From Candidatus Krumholzibacteriota bacterium (GTDB taxonomy: Bacteria > Krumholzibacteriota > Krumholzibacteriia > JAJRXK01), in NCBI GenBank assembly GCA_029262065.1, contig JAJDAC010000048.1, positions 217,563-281,562 of the forward strand: a stretch of DNA of 64,000 bases, given 5' to 3'. A program made the position numbers and the translations under genes. The notes beneath the pieces were generated by a model, which worked only from the letters and a program-made list of their open reading frames with translations, was not told the DNA's origin and ran no database searches. This document shows positions 37,097-45,967 of this stretch, one piece after another. Within the stretch, counting starts at the first letter, position 1; each line of letters opens with the position of its first letter.

Positions 37097-39445
37097 ATGA
37101 ATACACTGCCTTTGCGTTGCGTCGTCATAACGGCGTTGGTTGGGTTGATGTCGGTGACAACCGCGCAGGCATCCACCCAGGACGGAGGCTCTGGCCTCAT
37201 ACGGGTGGATCAGGCGTACAGCATGCCGGTGGGCCGACCTTTGTTCACGCTGTATGCGGGATACTACGACAGTCAGGCGAGCCCAGGAACCTCACGGTTC
37301 TTCTCACTGACCCCCAGCGTCACCGCGGGGCTGGGCCAGGGATTCGAGGGCTCGGCCTCGATGTTGATCGAAGGGCTTACCAGCGAATTGAATGGTGAAC
37401 AATTTGGTCGCCGCTTCGATGTGCGTCGCCGGGACCTCACCACCAAGCTCCGATGGACCGGGCCACTGGCAACGTCGCGTTTCCGCGTGGGCTTGCAGGG
37501 CATGGCGGTAATACCGTTGGGGAGTGATCCTCGCGCGGGAAATCTGGTGCCCAAAGACTCCGGCATCGAGCCCGGGATCATGGGCATGGTCTCGACCAAC
37601 GTGGGTTGGTTCAACTTTCCCCTGCGTATCCACGCCAACATCGGTCACTGGTGGAGCCGCGACGACGGTGCGTTCTATTACCGTGACAACCCCGCGTTCC
37701 TGGCGCTTTCGGGTGACGGCAACGACGTAACCTCGGCGGGCCTGGGATTCGAAGCCGGATTCCGACGGGCCGTCGTGCTGGCCGAAGTCACGACCGAGCA
37801 CTTCATGGACCAGCGCGGGCAGATTCGTGGCAGCGAAAATCTGTGGCGAGGTACGTTGGGATTCCGCACGCTCGTGGGTGGCGACATCGGCTTGACCGCC
37901 GGCGTCAGCTTTGACCTTTCGAGTGACGACGATCGCACCGCGTTCGACCCCGACGATGCCTACGCCGACGTTGAGTTCCGCGCCGGCATCACCCTGGGCA
38001 GCGTGCTGAGTCGTGATAAGTATGAAACCAAGGATCGCGACAAGAAGAGGTTGGCGGCGGCCGCGAAGAACACTCCGGCTGAGCCAGAGCCCGCGCCGGA
38101 GCTCGTCGAAGCACCCGAGCCCGAGCCGGTAGGCGCCGCGTTCACGGCCGCGGTGTTGGAGCCTGTGCCCGTGCCCGAACCAAAGGTCGTCGTGGAGAGT
38201 CCGGCTGAGGCGCGTGTGGTCCAGTTGGAAGCGCGCATCCAGCAACTCGAAACCGTAGCTCGCATGACCTGGCTCGAGTCGCGCATTGCCTGGCTCGAGG
38301 GTCGGCAAGGTGTGACCACGCCAGCCGCCAGCGCTGGTCCGGCCGCGGCCGAACCCACGCCGGTGCAGAGTGTCCAAGCCGATGTCGTAGAACCCAAGGC
38401 TGCGCAGGTCGAAGCCGCGCCGCAAGAAACCCGACGGGAAGCGCCGCGGGAAACGGTGCAGCAGGAAGCAGTGCCGCAAGAAACCGCATCGACGGAAACA
38501 GCATCGACGGAAACGCCGTTGACGGAAACGGCTCCGCAAGAAGCGGCGTCGACGGAAACGATCTTGCCGGCCACGACGGAATCGGTTTCAGCAGAGTTGA
38601 CCCCCGAGCCCGAACTGGAATCGGTCCCGGTGGAGACGCCCGCCGAAGCAGTAGGGAAGTCAGCCCAGGTAGAGGTTCCCGTCGAACCCGAGCTGCAACC
38701 ATCTGCGGTGGTGGAGCCGCCTGTGACTTCGACATTGGAGACAGCCGCGAAGGTCACGACCGTACCGCCCGCGGACAATGCAGCGGTTCAAGTACCCAAC
38801 AATGCAACGGTCCAGGTACCTACGGTCTCGGCCGGACAAGCGGCCGCATCGAGCCGGCCGCAGAGTCAGCCTTCAGGCACCAGGTTGTTGGTGAATGACA
38901 CGCCGCCGACCGAACCGGTTCGAGATCCGGAGATTGCGGCCTTACTGGGTGAAGTGTCACGTCGGAAGGCCAAGGCACAGCCCGAGCCGGACGCTGCTTC
39001 GTCCGAGCCCCCGAAGGTCGAATCAACCCCCGAGCCCCTGCCCGAGGCGCCAGCCGAAGTAGCGCCAGTGGAAGCAGCGCCAGTGGAAGCGTTGCCGGAG
39101 GTCGTTGAAGTACCGCCGTTTCCGTTCGAATCGGGAAGTCGAATGGAACTGGCCAGCGCGACGGTGGGTACCGATCTGTTGGCCACCGACGCCGCGCGTG
39201 ACCAGCTGAACACGTTGGCGGCCGGCCTGTTGCTCCACCCCGGCGTGCAGGTTGCGCTGATCGTCCACACCGACGAGACCGACCCCGCGTTGGGGTTGCA
39301 ACGCAGCCAGGATATCGCCATGCGAGCGCAGGAGTATCTGGTGCTTCAGGGCGTGGCCTACGGGCAGATCGTGCCGCTGGGCCTGGGCAATGCAGAGAAC
39401 GCCGGAGCGGGAGTCGATCGAATCGAGGCCGAGCGAATCAGGTAG
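37097..39445 (+). CDS. Outer-membrane protein with long Pro/Glu/Thr linker and degenerate OmpA domain
   Basis: 782 residues. Signal peptide ends TTAQAS. Residues ~30-300 look like a barrel (LFTLYAGYYDSQ, GFEGSASMLIEG, GLQGMAVIPLGSD). Residues ~325-640 are a Pro/Glu/Ala/Thr-rich stretch with short repeats (STETASTETPLTETAPQEA) and one brief coil (RVVQLEARIQQLETVARMTWLESRIAWLEG). The last ~110 residues recall OmpA but key wall-binding residues are lacking. The stop overlaps the convergent oxidoreductase gene by 8 nt. Reach of the linker suggests spanning the periplasm. Co-transcribed with the preceding gene. Confidence 0.82.
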   Translation: MNTLPLRCVVITALVGLMSVTTAQASTQDGGSGLIRVDQAYSMPVGRPLFTLYAGYYDSQASPGTSRFFSLTPSVTAGLGQGFEGSASMLIEGLTSELNGEQFGRRFDVRRRDLTTKLRWTGPLATSRFRVGLQGMAVIPLGSDPRAGNLVPKDSGIEPGIMGMVSTNVGWFNFPLRIHANIGHWWSRDDGAFYYRDNPAFLALSGDGNDVTSAGLGFEAGFRRAVVLAEVTTEHFMDQRGQIRGSENLWRGTLGFRTLVGGDIGLTAGVSFDLSSDDDRTAFDPDDAYADVEFRAGITLGSVLSRDKYETKDRDKKRLAAAAKNTPAEPEPAPELVEAPEPEPVGAAFTAAVLEPVPVPEPKVVVESPAEARVVQLEARIQQLETVARMTWLESRIAWLEGRQGVTTPAASAGPAAAEPTPVQSVQADVVEPKAAQVEAAPQETRREAPRETVQQEAVPQETASTETASTETPLTETAPQEAASTETILPATTESVSAELTPEPELESVPVETPAEAVGKSAQVEVPVEPELQPSAVVEPPVTSTLETAAKVTTVPPADNAAVQVPNNATVQVPTVSAGQAAASSRPQSQPSGTRLLVNDTPPTEPVRDPEIAALLGEVSRRKAKAQPEPDAASSEPPKVESTPEPLPEAPAEVAPVEAAPVEALPEVVEVPPFPFESGSRMELASATVGTDLLATDAARDQLNTLAAGLLLHPGVQVALIVHTDETDPALGLQRSQDIAMRAQEYLVLQGVAYGQIVPLGLGNAENAGAGVDRIEAERIR

Positions 39446-40715
39446 TCGCGTCGGCGCACATCCGAGCGAAGTCTTCCATGGGAATCGGTGCGTAGGGCGG
39501 TCGCACCGAGTCGGGCGCCCAACCTCGCAAGAAGGCCAGCGCTCCGCCGCATACGCGGCCCTGGCAGGCGCCCATGCCACACCGCGTCTTGAGTTTGGCG
39601 TCGCGGAAACTCCCGTACGGATGGAGATGTTCCAACGGAACATCTTCGCAACGGCAAACGATCGTGTCTTCTTGCCCCAGGTGACGCAGCTCGTCGCGAA
39701 GCTGGTAGGTATCGTTCAGGCCCTGGGCGAACGATCGCCCGCGGTCCAAACGTTTCTGCAGATCCCTACCTATGGTTTGTCCACATGCACGGAGCGCCGC
39801 CACCTCCCCCTCGACCAAAGCCAGGTCGGCGCCACCAATGCCGTTGCTTTCTCCGGCGCAGTAGACGTTGGCGATCGAAGTCTGCTGATGGTCATTCACG
39901 CGCACGGCTTCGCCGTTCAGGTCACAGCCCAGCGCGCGTGCAAGGACGGTGTCGGGTACTACGCCGAAACCACAGCCTATCAGATCGCATTCCAACGTCT
40001 TGGTGACGGCTGCAGCCGACTCGGGTTTGCGAGTCAGGTCGATCTCCAGCGATTGTGACCTCGCCCGTATCGCGAGTGGCCAGGTGGAATACTGCCGGGG
40101 AATGGGCCGCGTGGCGCGTTTCAGCTTCACTGCTTCCCGCAACTTGCGTGGATGCCACGCCAGACTCGCCCCGAAGGCCAGGACGCGCGTGCGCCGCGCC
40201 TGCTCGGCGATGCACAGGACGTGGGCGCCGCGTTGCATCAGGAACGCGCCCACGGCCAACAAGAGAGGGCCGGTGCCCACCAACGCGACTCGCTTGCCAA
40301 CCACCGGGAGTCCACCCTTGACCAACGCCTGCAGTCCACCGACGCCCACTACCCCAGGCAGGGTCCATCCTGGAAACGGCAGGAATCGTTCGTGGGCTCC
40401 CGTGGCCAGGATTAGTTTCTCGCACTGGAACTTCTTGGCGCCATCGACCGAGTGGGCAAACAGCTCGTGGGGCGAAGGGGCGTAGACAACGGTGGCGCCG
40501 CCCACCATGTGTACCTTTGCCTGCCTTGCCCGCGCGTACCATTGCGCGGCCCGGGGCGGCAACGTTTCGCGTTCGGCTCGCCACACCTGGCCACCGACAT
40601 GGGGGTTGTCGTCGACCAGCGTAACCTGACAACCAGTCTCGGCCGCCGTTACCGCCGCGGCCAGTCCCGCGGGGCCGGCTCCTACCACCAGAATGTCGGA
40701 CCTGCTGCTGGTCAT
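39438..40715 (-). CDS. FAD/NAD(P)-binding subunit of D-hydroxyproline dehydrogenase-type complex
   Basis: 425 residues from the ATG at 40715 (ATGA overlap with the ferredoxin-like gene). The Rossmann motif ILVVGAGPAGLAAAVTA is at the N-terminus and a second nucleotide site (GKRVALVGTGPLLLAVGAFL) in the middle. The C-terminus has a bacterioferredoxin-associated-ferredoxin-like cluster, CRCEDV and then RCGMGACQGRVCG. This domain plan is that of the large subunit of multi-subunit amine/opine/hydroxyproline dehydrogenases. It would accept electrons from the FAD subunit encoded upstream. Confidence 0.88.
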   Translation of the reverse strand: MTSSRSDILVVGAGPAGLAAAVTAAETGCQVTLVDDNPHVGGQVWRAERETLPPRAAQWYARARQAKVHMVGGATVVYAPSPHELFAHSVDGAKKFQCEKLILATGAHERFLPFPGWTLPGVVGVGGLQALVKGGLPVVGKRVALVGTGPLLLAVGAFLMQRGAHVLCIAEQARRTRVLAFGASLAWHPRKLREAVKLKRATRPIPRQYSTWPLAIRARSQSLEIDLTRKPESAAAVTKTLECDLIGCGFGVVPDTVLARALGCDLNGEAVRVNDHQQTSIANVYCAGESNGIGGADLALVEGEVAALRACGQTIGRDLQKRLDRGRSFAQGLNDTYQLRDELRHLGQEDTIVCRCEDVPLEHLHPYGSFRDAKLKTRCGMGACQGRVCGGALAFLRGWAPDSVRPPYAPIPMEDFARMCADATT

Positions 40716-40957
40716 TGGGTCGAGACCTCCATGCCATCGGCGCATAGCAGGTTGCAGGTGCGAACGCCGGACGCTCCGTTCACGGTCATGCGGCACTCGA
40801 AGCAGATTCCCATGCCGCACAAGGGTCCGCGTTCGTCTCCGTTGGGCGATTCGCGAAACGAGTGTACCCCGTTCATCATCAGGGCCGCGGCGACCGTGGT
40901 TCCGGGTTCCACGGCTATCTCGCGACCGTCTATGGTCATGCGTATGCGATCACTCAT
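40712..40957 (-). CDS. Small [2Fe-2S] ferredoxin-like subunit
   Basis: 81 residues. MTIDGREIAVEPGTTVAAALM begins the ferredoxin fold, and Cys residues in GPLCGMGICFECRMTVNG and RTCNLL fit C-x4-C-x2-C-x(n)-C. It is linked by 4-nt overlaps to both neighbours (ATGA each side). This is the electron-transfer subunit of a three-part FAD dehydrogenase, typical of hydroxyproline dehydrogenase and opine oxidase systems. Confidence 0.9.
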   Translation of the reverse strand: MSDRIRMTIDGREIAVEPGTTVAAALMMNGVHSFRESPNGDERGPLCGMGICFECRMTVNGASGVRTCNLLCADGMEVSTQ

Positions 40958-42060
40958 GATCGCGCGCTCGCGTAAGGGGCGGGGTCGATGTCGGGTTCTT
41001 CTTTCAGTACGAACTGCTTGATCAGCCGGGCCGTGCCCAACGCGGTAGTAATGCCCAGACCCTCGTGGCCACAGGCTATATATAGGTGCGGCTGAGTGGG
41101 GTGGGGGCCAATGATGGGCAGGTTGTCGCGGGTGGCTCCTCGAAACCCCGTCCAGGTCCGTACGGCTTGCAGCTTGGCGATGCCGGGCATGTATTCCATG
41201 GCGCGGTTCACCATCTTGGCCAGCACGCCAGGATCCACGACCGAATCTACCTTGCCGAACTGTCGCGACGATCCCAGCAGCATCTGCCCGGTGGCGCGCG
41301 GTTGCAGGTTGAAGGCCACGCTTTCCGAGTTTGTTTCTCCGTGGTTGCCGTGGGCCGTCTTGAGGTAGCCCAGTTCGATCAGCTGGTGGTTGCAGAACCC
41401 GGCTGAACGCTCGGAGATGACCAAGTGCCCCTTGCGCGGAATCACGTGGATGTCCAGGGGCTCGGTGAGCAACCCCAAGGCATAGTTGCCTGCTGCGTTT
41501 ACGACAACGTCAGCGGTCAAGGTGGTGCCGTCGTTGGCGGTTACGATGTTGTCGTCTATTTCGGTGACGTCCACTTGCTGAACGTCGCAGTTCGCATCGT
41601 TCAGTAGCCATTCAACGACGGTGGGAGGGTAGACGACGCTGTCACCGGCAACCCGTAGTGCCCCAGCCAGGCCCGGACGTAGATTGGGTTCGGCTTCGGC
41701 CAGTTGGTGCTCATCGAGAATTTCGGCATCGACGCCCTGGTCGGAATAGGCGCGGTGCTTCGACCGCACGGCGTCCATTTCCTCGGAGTCGGCAGCCACC
41801 CACAGCGTGCCGCGCGTTTCCCGCTCGCCGTAGTCGGGCAGGTCCAATTGGTCCCATAGCTCGCGTGACAGTTTTGTCAGCGCGAACTGGGCCGGAGAGT
41901 CGTCCATGATGACCACGTGGCCCATGCCGGCGGCGGTCGTGCCGCACCCCGGTGGCCGCGAATCCAGCACGGTAACGCTGTATCCCGCTCGCGCGAGTTC
42001 GCGAGCACAGGCGGCGCCGACGATACCGGCACCCACGACGATTGCCCGACGGGAGTCCAT
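40954..42060 (-). CDS. FAD-dependent D-amino-acid dehydrogenase subunit, probable D-hydroxyproline dehydrogenase
   Basis: 368 residues from ATG 42060. The DAO-family start RRAIVVGAGIVGAACARELARAGYSVTVLD binds FAD; GCGTTAAGMGHVVIMDDSP and the C-terminal GFRGATRDNLPIIGPHPTQPHLYIACGHEGLGIT are typical. It would oxidise cis-4-hydroxy-D-proline to 1-pyrroline-4-hydroxy-2-carboxylate, with electrons passing to the two downstream subunits. The frame extends to 42297 without family similarity, so the shorter start is chosen though its ribosome site is poor. Confidence 0.88.
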   Translation of the reverse strand: MDSRRAIVVGAGIVGAACARELARAGYSVTVLDSRPPGCGTTAAGMGHVVIMDDSPAQFALTKLSRELWDQLDLPDYGERETRGTLWVAADSEEMDAVRSKHRAYSDQGVDAEILDEHQLAEAEPNLRPGLAGALRVAGDSVVYPPTVVEWLLNDANCDVQQVDVTEIDDNIVTANDGTTLTADVVVNAAGNYALGLLTEPLDIHVIPRKGHLVISERSAGFCNHQLIELGYLKTAHGNHGETNSESVAFNLQPRATGQMLLGSSRQFGKVDSVVDPGVLAKMVNRAMEYMPGIAKLQAVRTWTGFRGATRDNLPIIGPHPTQPHLYIACGHEGLGITTALGTARLIKQFVLKEEPDIDPAPYASARS

Positions 42061-42185
42061 GTCACAGACTGTACCAAGCCGGGGGCGGGCTTGCTTGCGG
42101 TTTCGTGGAATGCAGGCCAATCGAAGCCGATAGTCACAAGTTCGGATCACCGAAGCGGCGGCACCGGACGACTTGTCTTGTTCGT

Positions 42186-43817
42186 TCAGGGAGCCTTGCC
42201 GGCCTGGAGAGCGGCCGTGGCACGGTCCCGGAGCTGCTTGTCGAAGTCCGCGTCGTAGTGCGTCTTGTCCAGGTTCTCCAACACCTTGCGATAGCAATCC
42301 ACGGCATCGGCCGTGCGGTCCACGGCCAGGTACCCCTCGGCCAGGCTGTCGTAGACATTGGCCGAGTCGGGAAACAGTTCGGCGTTGAACTCGAACAGCC
42401 GCACCGCGGTTTCGTTCTGGCCGTGGTTCATGGCTCCGTAGGCCAGCGCGTTCAGTTGAGGCTCACCGAAATCGTAGGCATCGGGCTGGGTCTCGCGCAG
42501 TTGATTGTAACGAGCAATGGCCGCGTCCACGCCCGACGACATGAGCTCGGGCATGAGTGTCTGGGCGATACCCGGCTTTTCGGGGGAGGCAGCCGGCTCC
42601 TGCAGATGCAGTGGCTGCCCGTTCTTCACGATGCGTTCGATGTGATCGAGGATGGTCCAGTCTTCCATGGGGTTGCCGGCGGTCACCACGAACGAGGCTT
42701 CGTAGCCGGGAACCAGGCGTCCCAGTTTTCTTTCGGGAAAGATGGCGTGCGTCGCGATCGACGTAAGCATGTTCAATAGCTCGTCGGCGTTGAAGACATT
42801 CATTTCGACGATGTTGGCCAACTCATCGCGCACCGTGGTATGTGCGTCTACCCCCAAGGCCAACTGCGCACCAGCTGCGCGTAGCAGTGTAAGGTTATGC
42901 CGGTGGATTTCTTTCTTCTCGTCACCGCCACCGGGTCGGTGGCTCAGCGTGGTGGTGATCAGCCGAATGCGGGCGTCGACCATGGCTTTCACATCGTCGG
43001 CTTCCAGGCGTTCCAGTGGAAGATGAGTGATCTCGTCCACGCCGCTTTCCACGGCCACCTGGAAGTCATGACGACTGGTGACGTGCGCCGATACTGAGAG
43101 GCCCGCTGCATGGGCGAGTTGCACTACCAGGGGAGCGAGTTTCGGATCCAGTCCGTACTTGCCCACGAAGTTTTCATTGCCGACGCGTTCGTCGTGGTAC
43201 TCCGACATCTCCAAGTAGAGTTTCACGAAGTCGGGATCGTCATCCAGGAATCTCGGCCAGGCTTCCATGAGGTCTGATTCACTCGATACCGCGTTGAAAC
43301 CGATACCCTGGGCGTCGAGGCCGTACTCCTTGGTCACGTCGGTATAGATCTGTGAAGGGTGTCCGCCCGGGCTGGTGAAACCGCCGTTGGCGTACGCTAC
43401 TTCGATGATCCCGGCTTCTTTGACGCGTTCACGGATTTCGCGCGTGAGCACCACGGTGTTGTTGGGGTTCTTCAGGTACAGAATGCCCTTGGAGGCCAGC
43501 ATGTAGGTTTGTTCTTCGACGTTCTGTCCGTCGGAAAGCCAGTGTGCGTGGGCGTCGGCTAGCGGCGGAATGACGTAGGAGCCGTTCAGGTCGACGATGT
43601 CGATGGCATCGGCGGTTACGCCCGTGTCGACGAACACTCCGTCCACTGTGACGCGGTCTCCGTAATCGAAGGATTCGCCGTTCCACCAGTACCCGTTGGT
43701 CCAGGCCACGGCGGAGGGTAGCGCCTCAGATTGGGCGAAAACGGGGCAAACGGCTGGGACCAGGGCAAGCACAAGGGCGGTGGCGGTGGCCAGCGCAGCA
43801 AGCTGGTGGGTGCGCAA
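42186..43817 (-). CDS. Exported amidohydrolase with C-terminal TPR segment
   Basis: 543 residues. The signal peptide ends CPVFAQ. The amidohydrolase core has metal ligands His-x-His in PPLADAHAHWLSDG, a Lys in FVKLYLEM, His in SVSAHVTSR and THLPLE, and Asp in LALGVDAHT, as in imidazolonepropionase/prolidase-like members. From about residue 440 a TPR-like segment (ALAYGAMNHGQNETAVRLFEFNAELFPDSANVYDSLAEGYL) follows. It lies between the epimerase and dehydrogenase genes on the same strand, so it may release hydroxyproline or proline from peptides (inference). The TPR fusion is unusual for this family. Confidence 0.85.
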   Translation of the reverse strand: MRTHQLAALATATALVLALVPAVCPVFAQSEALPSAVAWTNGYWWNGESFDYGDRVTVDGVFVDTGVTADAIDIVDLNGSYVIPPLADAHAHWLSDGQNVEEQTYMLASKGILYLKNPNNTVVLTREIRERVKEAGIIEVAYANGGFTSPGGHPSQIYTDVTKEYGLDAQGIGFNAVSSESDLMEAWPRFLDDDPDFVKLYLEMSEYHDERVGNENFVGKYGLDPKLAPLVVQLAHAAGLSVSAHVTSRHDFQVAVESGVDEITHLPLERLEADDVKAMVDARIRLITTTLSHRPGGGDEKKEIHRHNLTLLRAAGAQLALGVDAHTTVRDELANIVEMNVFNADELLNMLTSIATHAIFPERKLGRLVPGYEASFVVTAGNPMEDWTILDHIERIVKNGQPLHLQEPAASPEKPGIAQTLMPELMSSGVDAAIARYNQLRETQPDAYDFGEPQLNALAYGAMNHGQNETAVRLFEFNAELFPDSANVYDSLAEGYLAVDRTADAVDCYRKVLENLDKTHYDADFDKQLRDRATAALQAGKAP

Positions 43818-43905
43818 CGGTTAGCCTTTCGGTAGTGGCGGGTACGCTCGACGAACGGTTGCGAGTCGTGGCGGAACTACGGTCTGGGGGCCAAATTGGT
43901 TGCCG

Positions 43906-44865
43906 TCAGGGGGCGAATCCGTGCTGAAAGGGATCGGCAGGATCCAGGTGCAGCGTGGCCTCGGCGGTGATGTGGGCGTGGCCGCTGACGGTTGGGTAGA
44001 CTCCATCGATTCCACCTTCGGTGGCGGGGGTGAACGTCCCCCGAAACAGGCTGCCGATGATGCTCTCCTGGCCCCATGTTTCTCCGACGGCCAACTTCCC
44101 GTCCGCGACCAGGCAAGCCATTTTGGCGCTCGTACCGGTGCCGCAAGGAGAGCGGTCGTACGCGCGTCCAGGACACAACACGAAGTTGCGACTGTCGGCA
44201 TCGCGACGAGTGGGCGCAGCGAACAACTCGATATGATCGATCTCTTCTGAGTTGGCGCCGGTGATGCCGTTGTGGATCAACGATTGTCGGATGTGCCACG
44301 TGAGTTCGGTGAGTTCGTGGATCTTGTCGAAGTGCAGTTCAACGGACGGTTCTTTCACCAGGTAGAACCAGTTTCCACCCCAGGCAATGTCACCGTGGAA
44401 CGTTCCGTGGCTGTTGGTCTCGACGGCTACGTTGGTTTGATGGCGGAAGCTGAACACGTTGGCGACCGAGATGCTTCCGTCTTCGTTGCCGGCGATGGTC
44501 ACGTTGCCGGCTGGAGTCTCGAGCGTGTGGGTTCCTGCTGGTAGTCGGCCCAGGTGCGCGAGCGTTCGTGCAACACCAATGGTTCCGTGCACACACATTC
44601 CCAACACGCCTACGTTGTTGAAGAAGATGACCTGCGCCAGGTTCTTGGGGTCGTGAGGTTCAAGGAGTAGCGCACCGACCAAGGCGTCGTTGCCACGGGG
44701 TTCGTTGACCACGGCCGAGCGAAAGTGATCGTGTTGGGATCGAAAGGTGGCCAGCCGATCGGCGGCCGGCCCCGATCCCAGGTCCGGGGCACCCTCAAGG
44801 ACGACGCGGGTGGGCTCGCCCTCGGTGTGGGAGTCGATGACGCGGATAGGGGTCGATGGGGCCAT
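43906..44865 (-). CDS. 4-hydroxyproline 2-epimerase (proline racemase family)
   Basis: 319 residues from ATG 44865. The two catalytic cysteines are in place: Cys91 in LGMCVHGTIG and Cys241 in SPCGTGTSAK. The start RVIDSHTEGEPTRVV is a family hallmark. Substrate preference in this family follows residues around the second Cys and context; with D-hydroxyproline dehydrogenase, a DapA-like deaminase and dioxovalerate dehydrogenase close by, trans-4-hydroxy-L-proline is the probable substrate. First gene of the left-going string; promoter lies between it and tRNA-Asn. Confidence 0.88.
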   Translation of the reverse strand: MAPSTPIRVIDSHTEGEPTRVVLEGAPDLGSGPAADRLATFRSQHDHFRSAVVNEPRGNDALVGALLLEPHDPKNLAQVIFFNNVGVLGMCVHGTIGVARTLAHLGRLPAGTHTLETPAGNVTIAGNEDGSISVANVFSFRHQTNVAVETNSHGTFHGDIAWGGNWFYLVKEPSVELHFDKIHELTELTWHIRQSLIHNGITGANSEEIDHIELFAAPTRRDADSRNFVLCPGRAYDRSPCGTGTSAKMACLVADGKLAVGETWGQESIIGSLFRGTFTPATEGGIDGVYPTVSGHAHITAEATLHLDPADPFQHGFAP

Positions 44866-45085
44866 GGAGGGAATTGTAGCCGCGGGGCGGGGGCGGGCGC
44901 CAGCGGTTCGACGATCCAGGACCCGCCGGAAGCGCCTGAAACTGGTTGTTGGGGCTTCAGTTGGAGGCGCTGGGACTGTCTGGCCGGGGCGGGTTGACAG
45001 AGGCACAGGCCTTGCCTAATCTTCTTGTCTGCTCTTTCGCTGGGTCCACCCCAGTCGGTCCCGGAACGGGACGCTGCCAGTTTGT

Positions 45086-45160
45086 TCCTCGGTAGCTCAA
45101 TGGTAGAGCATGCGGCTGTTAACCGCAGGGTTGTAGGTTCAAGTCCTACCCGAGGAGCCA
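45086..45160 (+). tRNA. tRNA-Asn (anticodon GTT)
   Basis: Acceptor arms TCCTCGG (45086-45092) and CCGAGGA (45150-45156) pair perfectly; a D-arm (GCTCAATGGTAGAGC), an anticodon stem TGCGG/CCGCA with loop CTGTTAA, and a T-arm (TGTAGGTTCAAGTCCTACC) follow. The anticodon is GTT. CCA is encoded at 45158-45160. It stands alone at the left edge of an accessory region, a frequent integration site. Confidence 0.97.
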
Positions 45161-45204
45161 AATATAGAGGCTACGGATTCGTCCGGGCCTTTGGTTAACG
45201 GGAA

Positions 45205-45237
45205 CCCCGTCTGAAGTGTCAGGCGGGGCTTTCGTTT
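45205..45237 (+). terminator. Terminator after tRNA-Asn
   Basis: CCCCGTCTGA (45205-45214) pairs with TCAGGCGGGG (45219-45228), ten pairs with one G-T wobble and a 4-nt loop, followed by ctttcgttt. It ends the tRNA transcript 45 nt after the CCA. Confidence 0.85.
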
Positions 45238-45447
45238 GCCATGTTTTGGGACTGTTCGCGGGTGTTTGGAACGGCGCAGTCTCTGTTTGTGTTGGGGGGT
45301 CATTCGGGGTGCGAGTGGGTGGCCAATACGGACAGGGGAGAGTCTCAGGGTCTCGGAAATGGGGTGAGACTGGGAAATTCGGTTAACGCACTCGCCAACT
45401 TTGGCGCTGCTCGTCAGTGGTCGGTGACCTCGTTAGCTGGGATGTCA

Positions 45448-45933
45448 TCAGTCATGGAAGGCTCGGCGCGGACGCCACGCTCTCGCGCTTTCCTCCACGT
45501 ACTCCAGCATCACTGGATCCTGCCGTCTCAATCGCCGGCTTTCGTGTTTGTGCTCAGCGGCGCCGAATAGAACGATGTTGTACTCTGCCAGATCTTCTTC
45601 CGACCCTAGGTACCAGAACTCACCGTCGTCGTCTATCGTCGGTGCTGAGCCATAGAAAATACCGTCCATGCCCAGATGGTGCGCCACGAACTCGGCGACC
45701 ATCTGCGTTGGCACGTACTCAAGGAGCTCGTCTGACGGCCTGACCGGGCGCGCGATAAGTGCATGGAACTTCGTTAGAAACGATCTTCGGGCGAACGCCC
45801 GTTCGTACCCAGCATCGAATACAGTTCCGATGGAGAAGCGTTGAATGGCTCTAAGATCCAGGATCTTGGCTTGTTTGAGAAGACGAAAGCACTCCGTTAC
45901 AACAACGCCGCCAATGACACGTTGCAGTCCCAT
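45448..45933 (-). pseudogene. C-terminal part of a RES-domain protein, probable fragment
   Basis: About 161 residues from the ATG at 45933. The block DELLEYVPTQMVAEFVAHHLGMDGIFYGSA, then NIVLFG, matches the second half of RES domains (NAD-degrading toxins). The N-terminal half with the first catalytic Arg/Tyr is absent: the frame upstream overlaps the HEPN gene out of register and is not RES-like. The remaining part begins 35 nt after the HEPN gene. It may be a remnant of a toxin or of a HEPN-RES protein, or a new short variant; enzyme activity is unlikely without the first half. Confidence 0.5.
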
Positions 45934-45967
45934 CTCCAGCTCTACGGACTTCTTGTGAGAGGGTGGG

